Origin: Toxorhynchites rutilus septentrionalis
Taxonomy: Eukaryota; Arthropoda; Insecta; Diptera; Culicidae
NCBI RefSeq assembly: GCF_029784135.1
Contig: NC_073746.1
Coordinates: forward strand, 38,750,878-38,814,877
Direction of reading: 5' to 3'
Length of the DNA stretch: 64,000 bases
Under the pieces are notes generated by a model that had not been told where the DNA came from, ran no database searches, and worked only from the letters and a program-made list of their open reading frames with translations. Positions 21,634 through 33,231 of this stretch are shown piece after piece. Both the position numbers and the translations under genes were made by a program. Within the stretch, counting starts at the first letter, position 1. Every line of letters begins with the position of its first letter.

Positions 21634-23837
21634 TCACATAGTTGAGTGCAAACCTACGCTTAGATTTTCCGGATTTTGGAAAAACATATTACTGGGACCA
21701 GGTAGTACGGGTGTGGATTCTACTGGAGCATGCAGCGGGAGAGGAGATGTCATTGTGGACTCTCCCACTAGCAATTGGGAAGATGCTACCAATGATGAAG
21801 CGGTGTCTGAAGTAGTTCTACTCTCCGCTGGATGTGACTCTAGATGTCTCCGGAGAGCTGCTCTCTGACTGAAAGTACGATTGCATATTTCGCACCGGTA
21901 TGGTTTAATGCCTGAAACGATGGAATGTCGCAGAAGTTTATCGATCATTGCAAAAAAGAACGGTCACCTAACCTGTATGGGTACTTTCGTGATCAAGTTG
22001 AAATCCCCTTCGTATGAAAGTTTTTTCACAGTAACTGCATTTGTATGGCTTGATACCTTAAACGGTGATGTAGATGTTATACATTTTTCAAATTTTAAAT
22101 TTATTATAGTACCTGTGTGTTTACATTCATGCTCCAGTTGCAACCGTTTGATTGTAAAAGTCTTATCGCAATAGCTGCATTTGAACGGCTTGATACCTAA
22201 AAGAAACATTTAGCATCACTAAATAGATCAGATGTCAAAGAACCACTTACCCGTATGATTCATCTCGTGTCTTTGACGATTGGTATGGTTTGAAAAAGAC
22301 ATCGGACAATGCCGACAAGGGTACGGCTTCTCCCCGGTATGCCCCCGCATATGATTTACTAGGTAATTTTTCATTTTGAATGATTTATCACAAACTTCAC
22401 ACTGGAAGGGTAGTGGCGCATTGGTGTGTTTATGCTCGTGGATCGTTAGTTGGGCCTTCTGGAAAAATCCGGCACCACACGTGGTACAAACGAAAGGTTT
22501 CTCATTGGAATGGCTTCTTTTGTGAACCTTTAATGAATTTTTGCTCGAAAAATTCTTCTGACAAACGTCACACGGAAATGGTTTCTGGTTGAAGTGATTC
22601 AATTCGTGATTAGCAAGCACATCTTTCGTTCGGAATTTGAGCCCACATGTAGTGCATTGATGGATTAGTGGTTTCGAGTTTCGCTTCCGGTGGCGACGGA
22701 GCAATCGTTCCGATGGAAACCTCTTGAAGCAAACTGGACACTCCACCGGTTTCAGGGTTGAATCTTCCAACTCATAAGCACGTTTATTGATTTTATGGGC
22801 TTCATGTCCATGCTGGATTAGCAATTCTTCGGTACTGAAAGGCTTTGAGCAGTTCTGAACGCAACATAAAATTTCACCGTATTCTTGCTTGATTTTCTCC
22901 TCAATATTTTTAGGATGTCTTTGGGCGTGCATTCTTCTACCAATGCTATTCATGAAACGCACTTTACATCGAATACATTCGTAGAGTTTTCTAAGAGCCT
23001 TAACATTCTTCAGGTGACGATTCAAAGCAGATGCCTTATTAAACTTTCGTTTACAAACTGCACAATGGATGATATCAGTTTTCTTTACGCTATGTCTTTT
23101 GTGGATCTCTACATGCGCTTCGAGTTCTTCTAAGCTATCAAAATATTGATAACAACTACAGCATACGAAACTGGTTTCGGGCAATGTGATTGTTTGGAAG
23201 ATTTGTAACTCTTTTTCACTAAAACTATCGTTATCATTCTCTTCATCCGAATAATCGTCACTTCTAACAGCAACTCTCGATCTGCGTTTTTTCCTAACCA
23301 CTCTCTCACCAAACTCGGGCATATAGTCATCATCGAGCGTATTTCTTCGAGTCTTTCGTGTCCGTGGTTTCATGATTTCCAACTTCATGGATTCCGAAGA
23401 TGAATCGAGCCCAAAATCAAAATCTCCCTGGCTAACTTCGCCGGCACTATCCTTGCTTTCGTCCAGCGATTCCGTTTTCACTACTACCACTTCAAATTTA
23501 GACTCCTCTTCCGGTGTGTCGTTTTTAAGGTGTCTCCATTTGGTATCTGACTCTTGGACTCTGCACACGAAAGCAACCACCAGCTGCACGTCCTGTACAC
23601 ATGAAGCGCATATTTGATCCGGCAAGCCGTCGTCCTCGGCGAGCTGCAATGGATTTTTATTTCTCGAATCAGCAAAATATCGCACCAATGTTTGACCTGG
23701 ACAATGAATACCTGTACGTAACAACTTCGTGAGATTGTGTCCGCAATAGTTGAATCATTGAGTTGCGAAAATATGGAGATAAAATGTTCATCTTCCTCTT
23801 TCATGCAAATTCGACAGATTTCCATGTTTGTTCTCAT
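21634..23837 (-). CDS. ZAD C2H2 zinc-finger protein A (five exons)
   Basis: Exons are 23837-23712, 23643-22251, 22196-22113, 22056-21973 and 21911-21634, giving 654 residues. Exon 1 plus the start of exon 2 forms a ZAD (CRIC near the N-terminus, then EDDGLPDQICASC), an insect dimerisation domain. A charged acidic linker with basic patches follows, then about 13 C2H2 fingers. Introns are 68, 54, 56 and 61 bp with clear GT/AG ends. The two 84-bp exons each encode one finger plus the HTG-IKP linker. After the last finger comes a Ser/Pro-rich tail (GESTMTSPLP ... FFQNPENLSV). An alternative ATG lies 12 bp downstream. Likely a nuclear sequence-specific regulator. Paralog of the gene at 28026-30240. 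Confidence 0.88.
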
Positions 23838-24252
23838 CTATTCGATCTTTAGCTTCTTTTCCAATCTATAAAAAAAAATTCCAATTTAATGGGATTTCTT
23901 TATTACTGACTGATTTTTCACTTTTTTACTGATTCTAGCTAAATTAGTTTCCTTTTGTGTTCATATTTATGCTCGCCGACTGGCAGTTTTTATTAATTTC
24001 TTATTGTATTTTGCTTACTATATGACTGCTCGCAATTTTCATATTTCTTCTTTGGAGAAGCTATTTCAAAACACCATCACGAGCAATATGTACATTTTTT
24101 CACGGGTCGTAAACACTGTGAGGTTGACGTCTCAGGGGTTGACACTGTTTTATTATCATTCGGTTCTATTAACACTGTGGTACACGAAATGCTCGGATTT
24201 GCAGCACTAATGGTTCCTCATACATATTTATTATACGTGAGAGGCATACTCT
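23838..24252. other. upstream flank of zinc-finger gene A
   Basis: AT-rich promoter-side DNA. I see no gene or clear regulatory element. Confidence 0.4.
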
Positions 24253-25012
24253 GGGCCCTGTTGCATAATCAAAATTTCACTAATAATATTAGTCTTGTAA
24301 CTTGTAGATTCCTGTTGCATAATGAATGAAGAAGTACAAATCTACAAGTCTAATATTACAAGTTGTATGTATTATTGAATGTTGCATAAACAAAATACAA
24401 CAGCAAATTAATAGTTTCGACTTGCACTTTTTTCTACAACTTCGAGTAAACCCGTAATTTCATTTACAAATCGGATTTTTTAAATGATCAATTTTAAGTT
24501 TGAAGTTTTCGAGTGCGGAAATGTACTGTTTCAACGTTTTAGATGACCCGAGTAACGAAAAAAAGTTGTTTTAATTAATAAAACTGCCAAACAGTGAAAA
24601 CAAATTTCACTTTTCATCATAAAGCTGATTTTTTGCAGCGCTTCGGATGACTCCAGCGAAGATAAAGGAAATTTTGTGAGTAATTGGTCCTTACATCGAG
24701 CTTTCAAACCGTGAAGGCATTCAATACACGCCAACAATTGAGTACAACCTTACATTGGCTCGGCCAAGGAAACCAATCCAATAATACTGGGATATGTTCA
24801 AAAATTTACACATCATCAGTGGAAAAAACCATAATATCCATAAACAAACTGTGATTTCACAGAAAAATGAGGTGTTACTAATAAAACAATGAAGCGTTAC
24901 TAATAAAAAAGTACTAATATTATTAGTGCGATGCATGATTACTATGCAACGCAGATATTGAAATTTGTAGCTTCTAGACTCGTAACTTGTAACTAATATT
25001 ATTAGACGGATT
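24253..25012. mobile_element. MITE-like element with subterminal repeats
   Basis: Inverted motifs near both ends include CTAATAATATTAG, ACAAGTTAC/GTAACTTGT and TGTTGCATAAT/ATGCAAC. Several copies are arranged inverted between left and right. The interior is non-coding. The exact ends and target duplication are not resolved. Confidence 0.4.
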
Positions 25013-25084
25013 ACTAGAAAAAAATTGGATTTACTATATTCTGATGGTCTTTTTCTGCGATCGATTCAGAGTCCATACAGCTGA

Positions 25085-25445
25085 ACAAATCCAATCCTGA
25101 TTCGAGCTAACACATCAGGTCCTTCATAATCGGTCGAACCCAAGGGGTCGATATCGACCACTTTGAAACTGTTATAGACGATGAAACATTCGTCAAATTG
25201 TCAAATAACTACCAGGACAGAAATTTCATGCTGAGATGTTTTATGTAGCCAAAGGCCATGGAGGTGTTCCCAAGAAATTTTTTTTTTTGCGGACAAGTTC
25301 ACCGGTTTTCATTGAAACTAACAAGATGAACGTACCATATATCAACGAATGCCTAGAAAACTTGTATTGTTTATGAGATGCCACTGGGTTCCATTAAGTT
25401 TGAGCCGGATTTGGCGGGTTGCCACTACAGAAAAAATAGAGGGGT
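25085..25445 (+). pseudogene. Tc1/mariner-superfamily transposase fragment
   Basis: Translated pieces such as VIDDETFVKLSNNYQDRNF, then MNVPYINECLEN and LFMRCHWVP, with a frameshifted equivalent of a WPDLA-CHY block near 25410, follow the order of an insect mariner-like (D37E-type) catalytic domain. Multiple frameshifts and stops; no ends found. Confidence 0.55.
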
Positions 25446-26640
25446 TGTATCCGAGACACGACCGCTTAAGACGTAGAACTACGCAATCTTTTTTTGAAAT
25501 TTGTTGGTTTATCATTTCAGATATTATTTGCGAATACGTCGAAATTTCATAAATAACTCTCTAGTAAAAAGTTCCGGGGATTTTGAAAAGGTTTAATGGC
25601 TTGCGTGGTTTTGTAGAATCATTTCGAGAAGCAACGATTCTTTATTGCCTTTGCGAGAACAATACACTAATTGGTCATATGTCGCAATTTGTTTCTTTAT
25701 ATCAATACACGCATTGCACTGAGTAATTAACCAGATGCATCTTCCGTGCATCGCCATTCAACAAGCATCAAACACGCGTCTAACAACATATGCACACTGT
25801 TGCAGCGATAAAAATGAAACATCGCGAGAATGGCCGTTTATGAAAAATCGTTTCTCGACTCTCGGTCAAAACCATCAACAATGCTAGGAGTTTGATGCAT
25901 CAGAACAGCGCGATGTGCACGAGAGCAAATACTAATGGCAACTAAAAGTATCGAAGGTGTGCTATTCACATGTACAGGAAATGAACAAGTTCTAAGTTTC
26001 GTGCAACGAAAACAAGCAACACACACGCAGCCAAAAACTGATGGCTAGAAGCGACCTATAATCATTTGCATTATTTTCTTTTTTGCCTGCTTTGCCATGG
26101 GTCGAATGGTTGTATTAATTGCAATGCCAGATGCACTTCAAGTTAAATATCCGCTAGCGTTCGCCGCTCGAGGCGAAAAACATAAAACACAAAACGAGCA
26201 GAATAAGCGACCTTTGTTGTTTTAGGCACAGAAAGATTCCGAGAATTTACCTCAGAGAAGATGCAATACTTATACGCTAGAGTTGATGGACAGAACAAAT
26301 GTATGGGGAAACGGGAATGCTTCCAATTTTGCAATTGCAAAAACAACTCAAACGGAATATAAAATGGAATTTTATCAAGTCTTTCGAAAATTTCGAATCG
26401 ATCAAAATACAGAATAGGGGTGTTGGTCTTCCGATACTCAAGCCGTAACAACAGTGGTATCACGATAAAGGAGTAATCGTCATCGAGAAAGAGATGAATC
26501 TCCAAATTGACCTGCAGCTTGTGTAGAAGTTGACGAAATGTTCTAATTTTCTTTCGGAAGGATTTAAATCGCGAGCCGTTTTTACCTGCTGTAGGTAAAA
26601 AAAGTTGCCGCTAAAATCTTTCGCGAATGCTATCAGTTTT
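25425..26640 (+). mobile_element. long dispersed repeat F, copy 1
   Basis: It shares ordered landmarks with 58917-60948: GGTTGTATCC...ACGACCGC, GACGTAGAACTACG, AACAATACACTAATTGGTC...ATGTCGCAAT, and near the other end GGACAGAACAAATGTATGGG. Intervening sequence is diverged and of different length. I recognise no transposase, so its class is unknown. Confidence 0.5.
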
Positions 26641-26659
26641 CAAAAACACGACTGATCTG

Positions 26660-26834
26660 GAACCACTGTCGACAAGATTATGCGCAATCATCCCGATCCG
26701 CTATCGACAAAATTGCGCACACTCATTCCGAACCGGTATCGATTGAGTGCTGCGCAGTCATTTAGAGTCGCTATCGACAGAATCTTGCGCAGTCATCTCG
26801 AACCGCTATCGACAAAATTTTACGCGGTCATTTC
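26660..26834. repeat. 35-bp minisatellite, five units
   Basis: Five consecutive 35-bp units start at 26660, 26695, 26730, 26765 and 26800, each of the form GAACCGCTATCGACAAAAT then TGCGCAGTCATCTC with substitutions. Unit length is constant. Confidence 0.9.
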
Positions 26835-26924
26835 ACACCCTTAGCATTATATTTTTCCATACGGTCGTCCCAGGTCGTCCCGGTCGTGCTTGTTTGTGCG
26901 GTCTTCCCGATCCGCGTTTTTTAA

Positions 26925-27145
26925 ATTTTCTTTTGTACACGACGGTCGTACAGAGGACTCGTCAAGCGAATGAAATCACGACTTTCGTCCAAATCTTCGA
27001 ACCACGCTCTCGTAAACATTTGGAAGTGTACCAAGTAGCTTGTCACATCATGAAGGTCCTCTGACCAGTGCTGAAAATATTCACATTCACGACATTCATA
27101 TTCGGCGAATTTCTGCCTTCCTTGTATTGATAACCTACTGCTCAA
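26925..27145 (-). pseudogene. fragment of I-type LINE ORF2 C-terminus
   Basis: The minus strand reads RAWFEDLDESRDFIRLTS, matching RAWFKDLDVSRDFIRVMS in the region after the RNase H domain of the full LINE at 38.3-54.7 kb. No ends or tail are visible. Confidence 0.7.
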
Positions 27146-28025
27146 GCGAGAGTCGATAAATATGGAACAACACTATCAATGAACCCCAGTGGAATGAACA
27201 TCAACATCAGCTTGCCATGAAGTTCATTTTTCATTTGCATCTTCTTTTTCGTCATGGTATTCGTAAGGTCGAAAATGAAGATCATTGCGTGTTAGGGAAA
27301 ATCAAAGCATAAAATTCAGCGTACCCAATTGAGAGTGAAATCGATTAATGGTAAAGGATGGCAATTCATCACACAAAATTCTTGTTTTTGGCGACTTCGG
27401 CAATGGAATGTATAAAATAACTCTGGCTACGTGTTATGAATTTACTCACGATTGCCCGGAAATGACATACACCACCATTTATATGTGAAATGGGTAACAC
27501 GTTTTCAATAAAAATTCACTGCAAGTGGTGAAGATCAACTTAACGTTCGTGATAATCACCTGAAATTAATTACAGTAACGAAAGTGCCTGAATGCAGGCT
27601 TTTCGAAATTCGTTCATGCTGTTTTCGATCAATATACCAGACAAAGTTCACGTGTCTCGACTCTTGTGTTATACTCATTATGCCAGATATGGAGCTGAGT
27701 TTTAACAGAAGAGAATTCACCCGATACTGGGAAAAATCTAATTCCCCCAATCGTGAATAAATTTTGATAATTTATGGCACTGCCTCTGACACATTAACTG
27801 ATAGAATTTATCGTAAGAAATTCGTCAATAAACAATTTGCCTTCTTGGGAATGACACTTGTGCTAGGGTCAGCCTTCCCATTGACAGGGATGATCAATGT
27901 GAGTGGGTCTATACAAAGGAAAAGATGAGTGCCTACTAGAATTTCTTTTCCGGCAATAAAAATAAATTACAGTTTTCCAAATAAATACAGTTTTAAATTG
28001 ATTCGGTATAATACAATATTTTTCC
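27146..28025. other. intergenic, no gene recognised
   Basis: AT-rich DNA, downstream flank of zinc-finger gene B. Nothing supportable seen. Confidence 0.45.
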
Positions 28026-30240
28026 TTAAATAGTAGGATGTAAGCATACACTCGAGTTCTGTGGATGCTGGAAAAAGCCACCACTGGGACCTGGTTCACT
28101 CATTGATGTGGCAGCATGAGATGTCGTCGATGCAACAGATTGGGCTGGAAGCGGTGATGAAATCGTGGATTCTCCGATTAGTTGGGATGATGTTAAAGGC
28201 ATTGGCGACGGAGCAGCTAGGGCTATCGCATTTTCTGGCGCAAGCGGATGCGATTCTAGATGCCGCTTGAGTGCTGTCTTTTGGCTAAAGGTACGGTTGC
28301 ACATATCACATCGATACGGTTTAATACCTACAAGGTGAAAATGGCATAATGGCCGCATGTTACGATGGACCAATAAAATTACCTGTGTGTGTACTTTCAT
28401 GATCCACCTGGAATCGCTTTCTGATAAATGTCTTGTCACAAAAGGTGCATTTGTATGGCTTTATACCTACAAGAATTTGAAAATACAAGTCACTTATCAG
28501 TGCTCCCGTGAAGATATACATATGTACAGACCAGTGTGTGACATCTCATGTCGTTGTCTGTTGGTATGATCAGCAAATGCTTTATCACAGTATCTAAAAA
28601 ATGCAAGACAAGATGCATACTCTGACTCTATGATTCAAGAAAAATACATCTTACCGACACGGATACGGCTTCTCTCCCGTGTGAGTTCTCATGTGGTATT
28701 GCAGATGTACCTTTGATTTAAACGCTTTTTGGCACACCTCGCACTGAAAAGGCTGACTGTTGGAGTGGGACAAGACGTGCACCTGCAAGTTTCTTTTCCG
28801 TCGAAAGCTCCACCCGCAAGTGGAACAGACAAATGGTTTTTCTCCACTGTGTACCATCATGTGAGCTTTAAGGCTACCCTTACTGGTAAAATTTTTATGG
28901 CACACTTCACACTCGAAAGGTTTCTCGTTACGATGCGAGCGCTCGTGGTTGGCCAGAGCTTCTCCACCACGCAGCTTAAGTCCACAGACGGAACACTGAT
29001 GACTTAGGGGTTTGTAGTTGCGCTGTTGATGCCTCTGGAGTGAAATTTCATCGTAGAATCGTTTGAAGCACACTGGACACTCGATAGGTTTATCTTTGTT
29101 TTCGTCCAACGACTGCTCTACTTTATTCATTTTATGAATTGTATGAGCATGAGCAATTAGAAGTTCTTCAGTCTCAAACGATTGATAGCAAGCTTGGGCA
29201 CAGCAAATACGACCATATTCCTCTTGCATTACCATTGGAATGGGGGCGATTATTATTTTAGATGGTGCGATTTCCTTCTCTCGAGGATGATTATGGGCGT
29301 GTTGACGACGACGATTCCTATCAATGAACCTCGCTGTACATTTCGTACAATCATAAATTTTAGACGCTTCCTTCGTGCGTCGAATGTGTGTTTTCAATGC
29401 ATATGGCGTGGAATATCTCCTATAACATATTTCACAAATATTCGTTTTCGACATGTTAACACGTCGTTTCTTAATATGATTTCGCTCGCCGTGGGCCTGG
29501 AGCTCATCCGAGTTTTCGAAAATCTGAAGACATGCACAACATACCAATTGAGCCTTCTGTACTTCAATTATGTTGAACACAACCAACTCCTTCTCGTCCA
29601 AAACGTCCTCTCCTTCGTAATCATCCTCTTCGTCTTCCACATTCCTTGGTTTTCTGCCAGGTTTCCTCCCTTTTTTCGTTCTTTTAATTTCAAGTTCCGA
29701 ATCCGAATTGCTTTCAGCCCACTTATATTTCCTCCTGCGACCGCTCCTTTTTTCTATTTTCTCGTCATCCGATTCATCACTTCTCCAGTCGCAATCGTTC
29801 CCGTCCGCAACATCATTGTCTTCATCAATCGGTTCGCTACCATCTGTTTTACCAGCATTTTGGCCAATTTCATCCTCTTCGGAGTCAATTTCAGGTTTTA
29901 CTTCTATTATCTCGTCTGTAAAAACGGATAGCTGTAGTGCTGGTTCCCAGTTTTTGTTCTCTTCACTGTATTGAACGTCACCGATCCCTGTTTTTACTTC
30001 CAATTTGAAAATCTTCCTCAACTTCCGATCAGACTCACGAGCTTTTTTTATGAATCCAATAAAGTTCCTCAGGTCGGCCACACATGTCTGACAGATCGAC
30101 ATCGGCAAACCATCGTCCTCCAGGATTTGTATCGAGGTGCACTCCACTATGATGTTCGCGATGAACACGTCATCCAGCTTAGAAAATACTGGTATCAACT
30201 GATCGGTCCCATTCTCCATACACACCCGACATATGTTCAT
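28026..30240 (-). CDS. ZAD C2H2 zinc-finger protein B (four exons)
   Basis: Exons 30240-28655, 28593-28532, 28466-28383 and 28327-28026 give 677 residues. The ATG at 30240 opens a ZAD uninterrupted by an intron (CRVC ... EDDGLPMSICQTC). Then come a strongly acidic linker with basic clusters (KRTKKGRKPGRKPR) and about 12 C2H2 fingers. Introns are 61, 65 and 55 bp; the first falls between the two cysteines of a finger. One 84-bp exon encodes a single finger. The tail (GESTISSPLP ... FFQHPQNSSV) matches protein A. Fingers align one to one with A except that B lacks one of A's two 84-bp finger exons and A's first intron. Predicted nuclear DNA-binding regulator; target unknown. Confidence 0.88.
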
Positions 30241-31186
30241 TGTTTGTGGCGTAACTTTTGAAATTACTGTTTTCAATGCTTTTTAATGATAAAACGAAAG
30301 ATACTTTTTTCTGAGTGGTAACACGGGTTTGTTGTTATTGTTGTCCGTCAGATTCATTGTAAAACAAATAACATTGTTCAGTCCTGGTTACACGTATACG
30401 CATTGGAAATATAGGGCAAAGGTAAAAAGACAGGCAGAATAAATGAATATTGGAAGATTCTATCATCGACGAATTAAAAATAATATGTTGAAATGAATGT
30501 TGTTAAATTGCGAATAATTTCAGCAAGTTTATCAACTAGTTGCTTGATAGACTAATCTTGCTTTATGAATGCAACCAAAATACTAAGTTCTTGAAACAAA
30601 TCGTGATGGGTGATGAGTATACATTATTTACGATCATGTTGAGCACAATAAATAAAAATAAGCGAAATGAAGACAGAAATTCATGCTTTATGGTTAGGAT
30701 TGAAATGGAATTTTGTGTGACGGGCTTTCACTATTTAATCAGCTGAAAAATTCCAACAAGTACTGTAGATGGAGGTGGATGCACTGGACAGCACTCTCGA
30801 CCAGGAGTTAGACATCAATTGAATATAGGCTACCCAAAATCAAAATCAATATGGCGTCATTTGTTTGCCAACATATCATTTGCGAGGATTGAAATCGTTG
30901 ATATCACGGAATAAAGAAAAATGCGCTGCTTTATTTCTAACTGCATGAGCGATTTTCATATTCCGGTTTCACATGGAGGTGTTCATATTTGACATGGAGT
31001 TTAAAATTAGCCACTATTCGACTATATAACCGGACCGAGTTGTAAACAACAGTAATTGACAGAACCAAAATGTCATTGAACCGCAGCAATATTGGGTACA
31101 CTGGCAATATGAGGGATTTGACGTTTTAGTCATACCCTTGCTCTCGACCTAGATGCATTGAAAACTTGAAAGGGTTAAGACCATGT
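30241..31186. other. upstream flank of zinc-finger gene B, no gene recognised
   Basis: AT-rich. The gene's promoter presumably lies at the left edge. No element boundaries seen. Confidence 0.4.
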
Positions 31187-31375
31187 TCTCACTGCAGCGG
31201 GGCATCGACGTGGCTTGAGCGGGGCGTGTTCACTTCTCGCCACAATATTTCAATTCACTCACATTGTACCGTGTCAGTGGCGTGTCTTTGGCGTGTTTTA
31301 TAAAAATGGCGTGGCGTAGTTTCGATTTAGGCGACGTTCAGATTGAATGCAATGTTGTGCGAAAACGTGCATGGC
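31187..31375. mobile_element. partial MITE of family D
   Basis: It begins CCATGTTCTCACTGCAGCGGGGC...ACGTGGCTTGAGCG, matching the left end of the complete copy at 37091-37423. The right end is missing where the RTE remnant begins. Confidence 0.55.
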
Positions 31376-31379
31376 GGTC

Positions 31380-32035
31380 CTCAGGCAAGACAAGAGGTTA
31401 GCGCAGGCCCTGCAAGCTATCCGTAAAAATGAAACGCACAGGAAAATTTACTGAGAAATTCGAGACAGAACAATCGGACTAGATCTAAACACGGACTAGG
31501 ATTGGAATCTCGGAACATGGAACATGGAGTCTCTAAACTTCCTTGTGAGTACCTAATTTCTTTCGGAAATATTGAGAGCCCCCGATTTTAACATCGTTAC
31601 GACTGGTTTTTCTCTATGGACTCGAAGCATGAACAATGCTTGAAGAGGAGTGCTCAGAACAATATACGGATACGGTGGTGTACAGTATGGATAAGGAGAA
31701 TGAACCACGAACTGGCGCAACTCTACGGCGAACCTAGAATCCAGAAAGTCGCTATGGCTGGACGAGTGTGATAGGCAGGGCATGTTGCAAGATTGCCGGA
31801 CAGCAGCATTGCAAAGATGGTTGGCGCATCGAATCCGGCTGGAACAAGAGGGAGAGGAGCCTAGCGAGCGATGTGGTTGAACCAGGTGGAGCAGGACTTG
31901 GAAAGAATCGGTGCAGCCGGGAGTTGCAGAACTGAAGCTATAAACCGAGTGCATTGGCGGAACAATGTTGTGAATCAGATCCAATCTCTGCAAGGGATGT
32001 AGCATTATTGTAAATCAATAAATAAACTTGTAAAA
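31380..32035 (+). pseudogene. RTE-type LINE, internally deleted remnant
   Basis: A short start-like motif (GTWN...SLN near 31507) is followed almost directly by the C-terminal region typical of RTE reverse transcriptases (WIRRMNHELAQLYGEP, AGRV, ASNPAGTRGRG, NQVEQDLERIG, INRVHW), with stops and frameshifts. The end has AATAAATAAA (32017-32026). Nearly the whole endonuclease and RT region is missing. Confidence 0.75.
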
Positions 32036-32322
32036 TGTTTTCTTAAATTGACGGAAATTTTTTGGAGTTGCTGATCCGCAAGCGAAAAAATACTTAGAAT
32101 GCAAAAGGTTAATAGTTAATTGTTCCAGATTCATTATATCATTTCAACTCTTATAACCCGTTCAAAGGATACCAGTTCGTAGAATAAACGACTATTTTCT
32201 GGGTCACTATTTAGAACTATATAAAGAAATAAATTCAAAAAGTAGAAGGGTCTGACTCTAGGGGCACGTACGAAAGTCTGATGCAGGAAGGCGATTCTTC
32301 GAAATAATTGTTTTTTTTTTTT

Positions 32323-32799
32323 GAAGTAGGACTAAGTCTTTGATTTCTATATAGGGGGTTCACTCTACGAAAAATGTGGCGTTCATTAGGAGTTTTCACA
32401 TGCATATTAAGCAGAATCATTATTACAATATATGTATTAATATATACCATTAGACGACAAATTTATCCAGCTTTTGTCGATTGGGACATCAACAGTGGAA
32501 ATAATAAAACAAGTGAACAATTCAACAAATAAAGAGGTATGTTTTGCGAGCGGATGCGGATGTCTTATTTATTATTGCTTTCAACTTCGTTCCCATGAAT
32601 GTTTTATTCATCACAAAATTGTTTGCAATAATTCGTTCTATCAAACAATTGTGGATGAATTTGCCGTCTAATGGTATATATTATAACATATATCGTAAGA
32701 ACGTTTCTGCGTAATATGCATTTGAAAACTCTTAATTTTCCTTTACATTTTTCGTAGAGTGACCCCCCTATACAGAAATCAAAGACGTAGTCCTATGTC
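32323..32799. mobile_element. MITE with long terminal inverted repeats (family E)
   Basis: The left end (GAAGTAGGACTAAGTCTTTG, then TCTATATAGGGGGTTCACTC and TACGAAAAATGTGG) reappears inverted at 32720-32799 (TTTTTCGTAGAGTGACCCCC ... AAAGACGTAGTCCTATGTC). The terminal repeats run about 80-110 bp. The interior is AT-rich and non-coding. Confidence 0.75.
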
Positions 32800-33231
32800 A
32801 AAACAAACTTTCTCGACAATCACAGTGCTACGTCAGTTCCCCGCCCGTGCATTCAGGCATTGCATAACCTTTTTACTTCTTCTACCTTCTATCCTAATGA
32901 TGGAATGAGTTTTTTTGTGGCCCCTCCCCTACTGAGGACGATATACTTCTTGTCTGATCCCTGTGAAGCGGAACAAGCTCTGTAGAACTATGCAAAACGA
33001 GACTGATAAGAGAATTCAAGATCGGGAAAAATTCTTACAGTTTCTTATCTTTTATAACCTTATTTTACAGATAGTGATTATCTTTTAGTAGCCAAATGTA
33101 TGAGAAAACGATGGATGGACTTTCTTTTTCGATATTCCATAAACATTTAGAGTTTCACCAAAAACCCATTATACCGTGAGCAATGGAACAAATACGATGA
33201 AATGTTACAATTCATTATATATTTCAGCCTT
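32800..33231. other. intergenic, downstream flank of zinc-finger gene C
   Basis: No gene or bounded repeat recognised. Confidence 0.4.

Noticed and set aside
29182..29931. 249-codon plus-strand frame
   Set aside because: It lies antisense to the long exon of zinc-finger gene B, is hydrophobic by composition bias, and has no family pattern.
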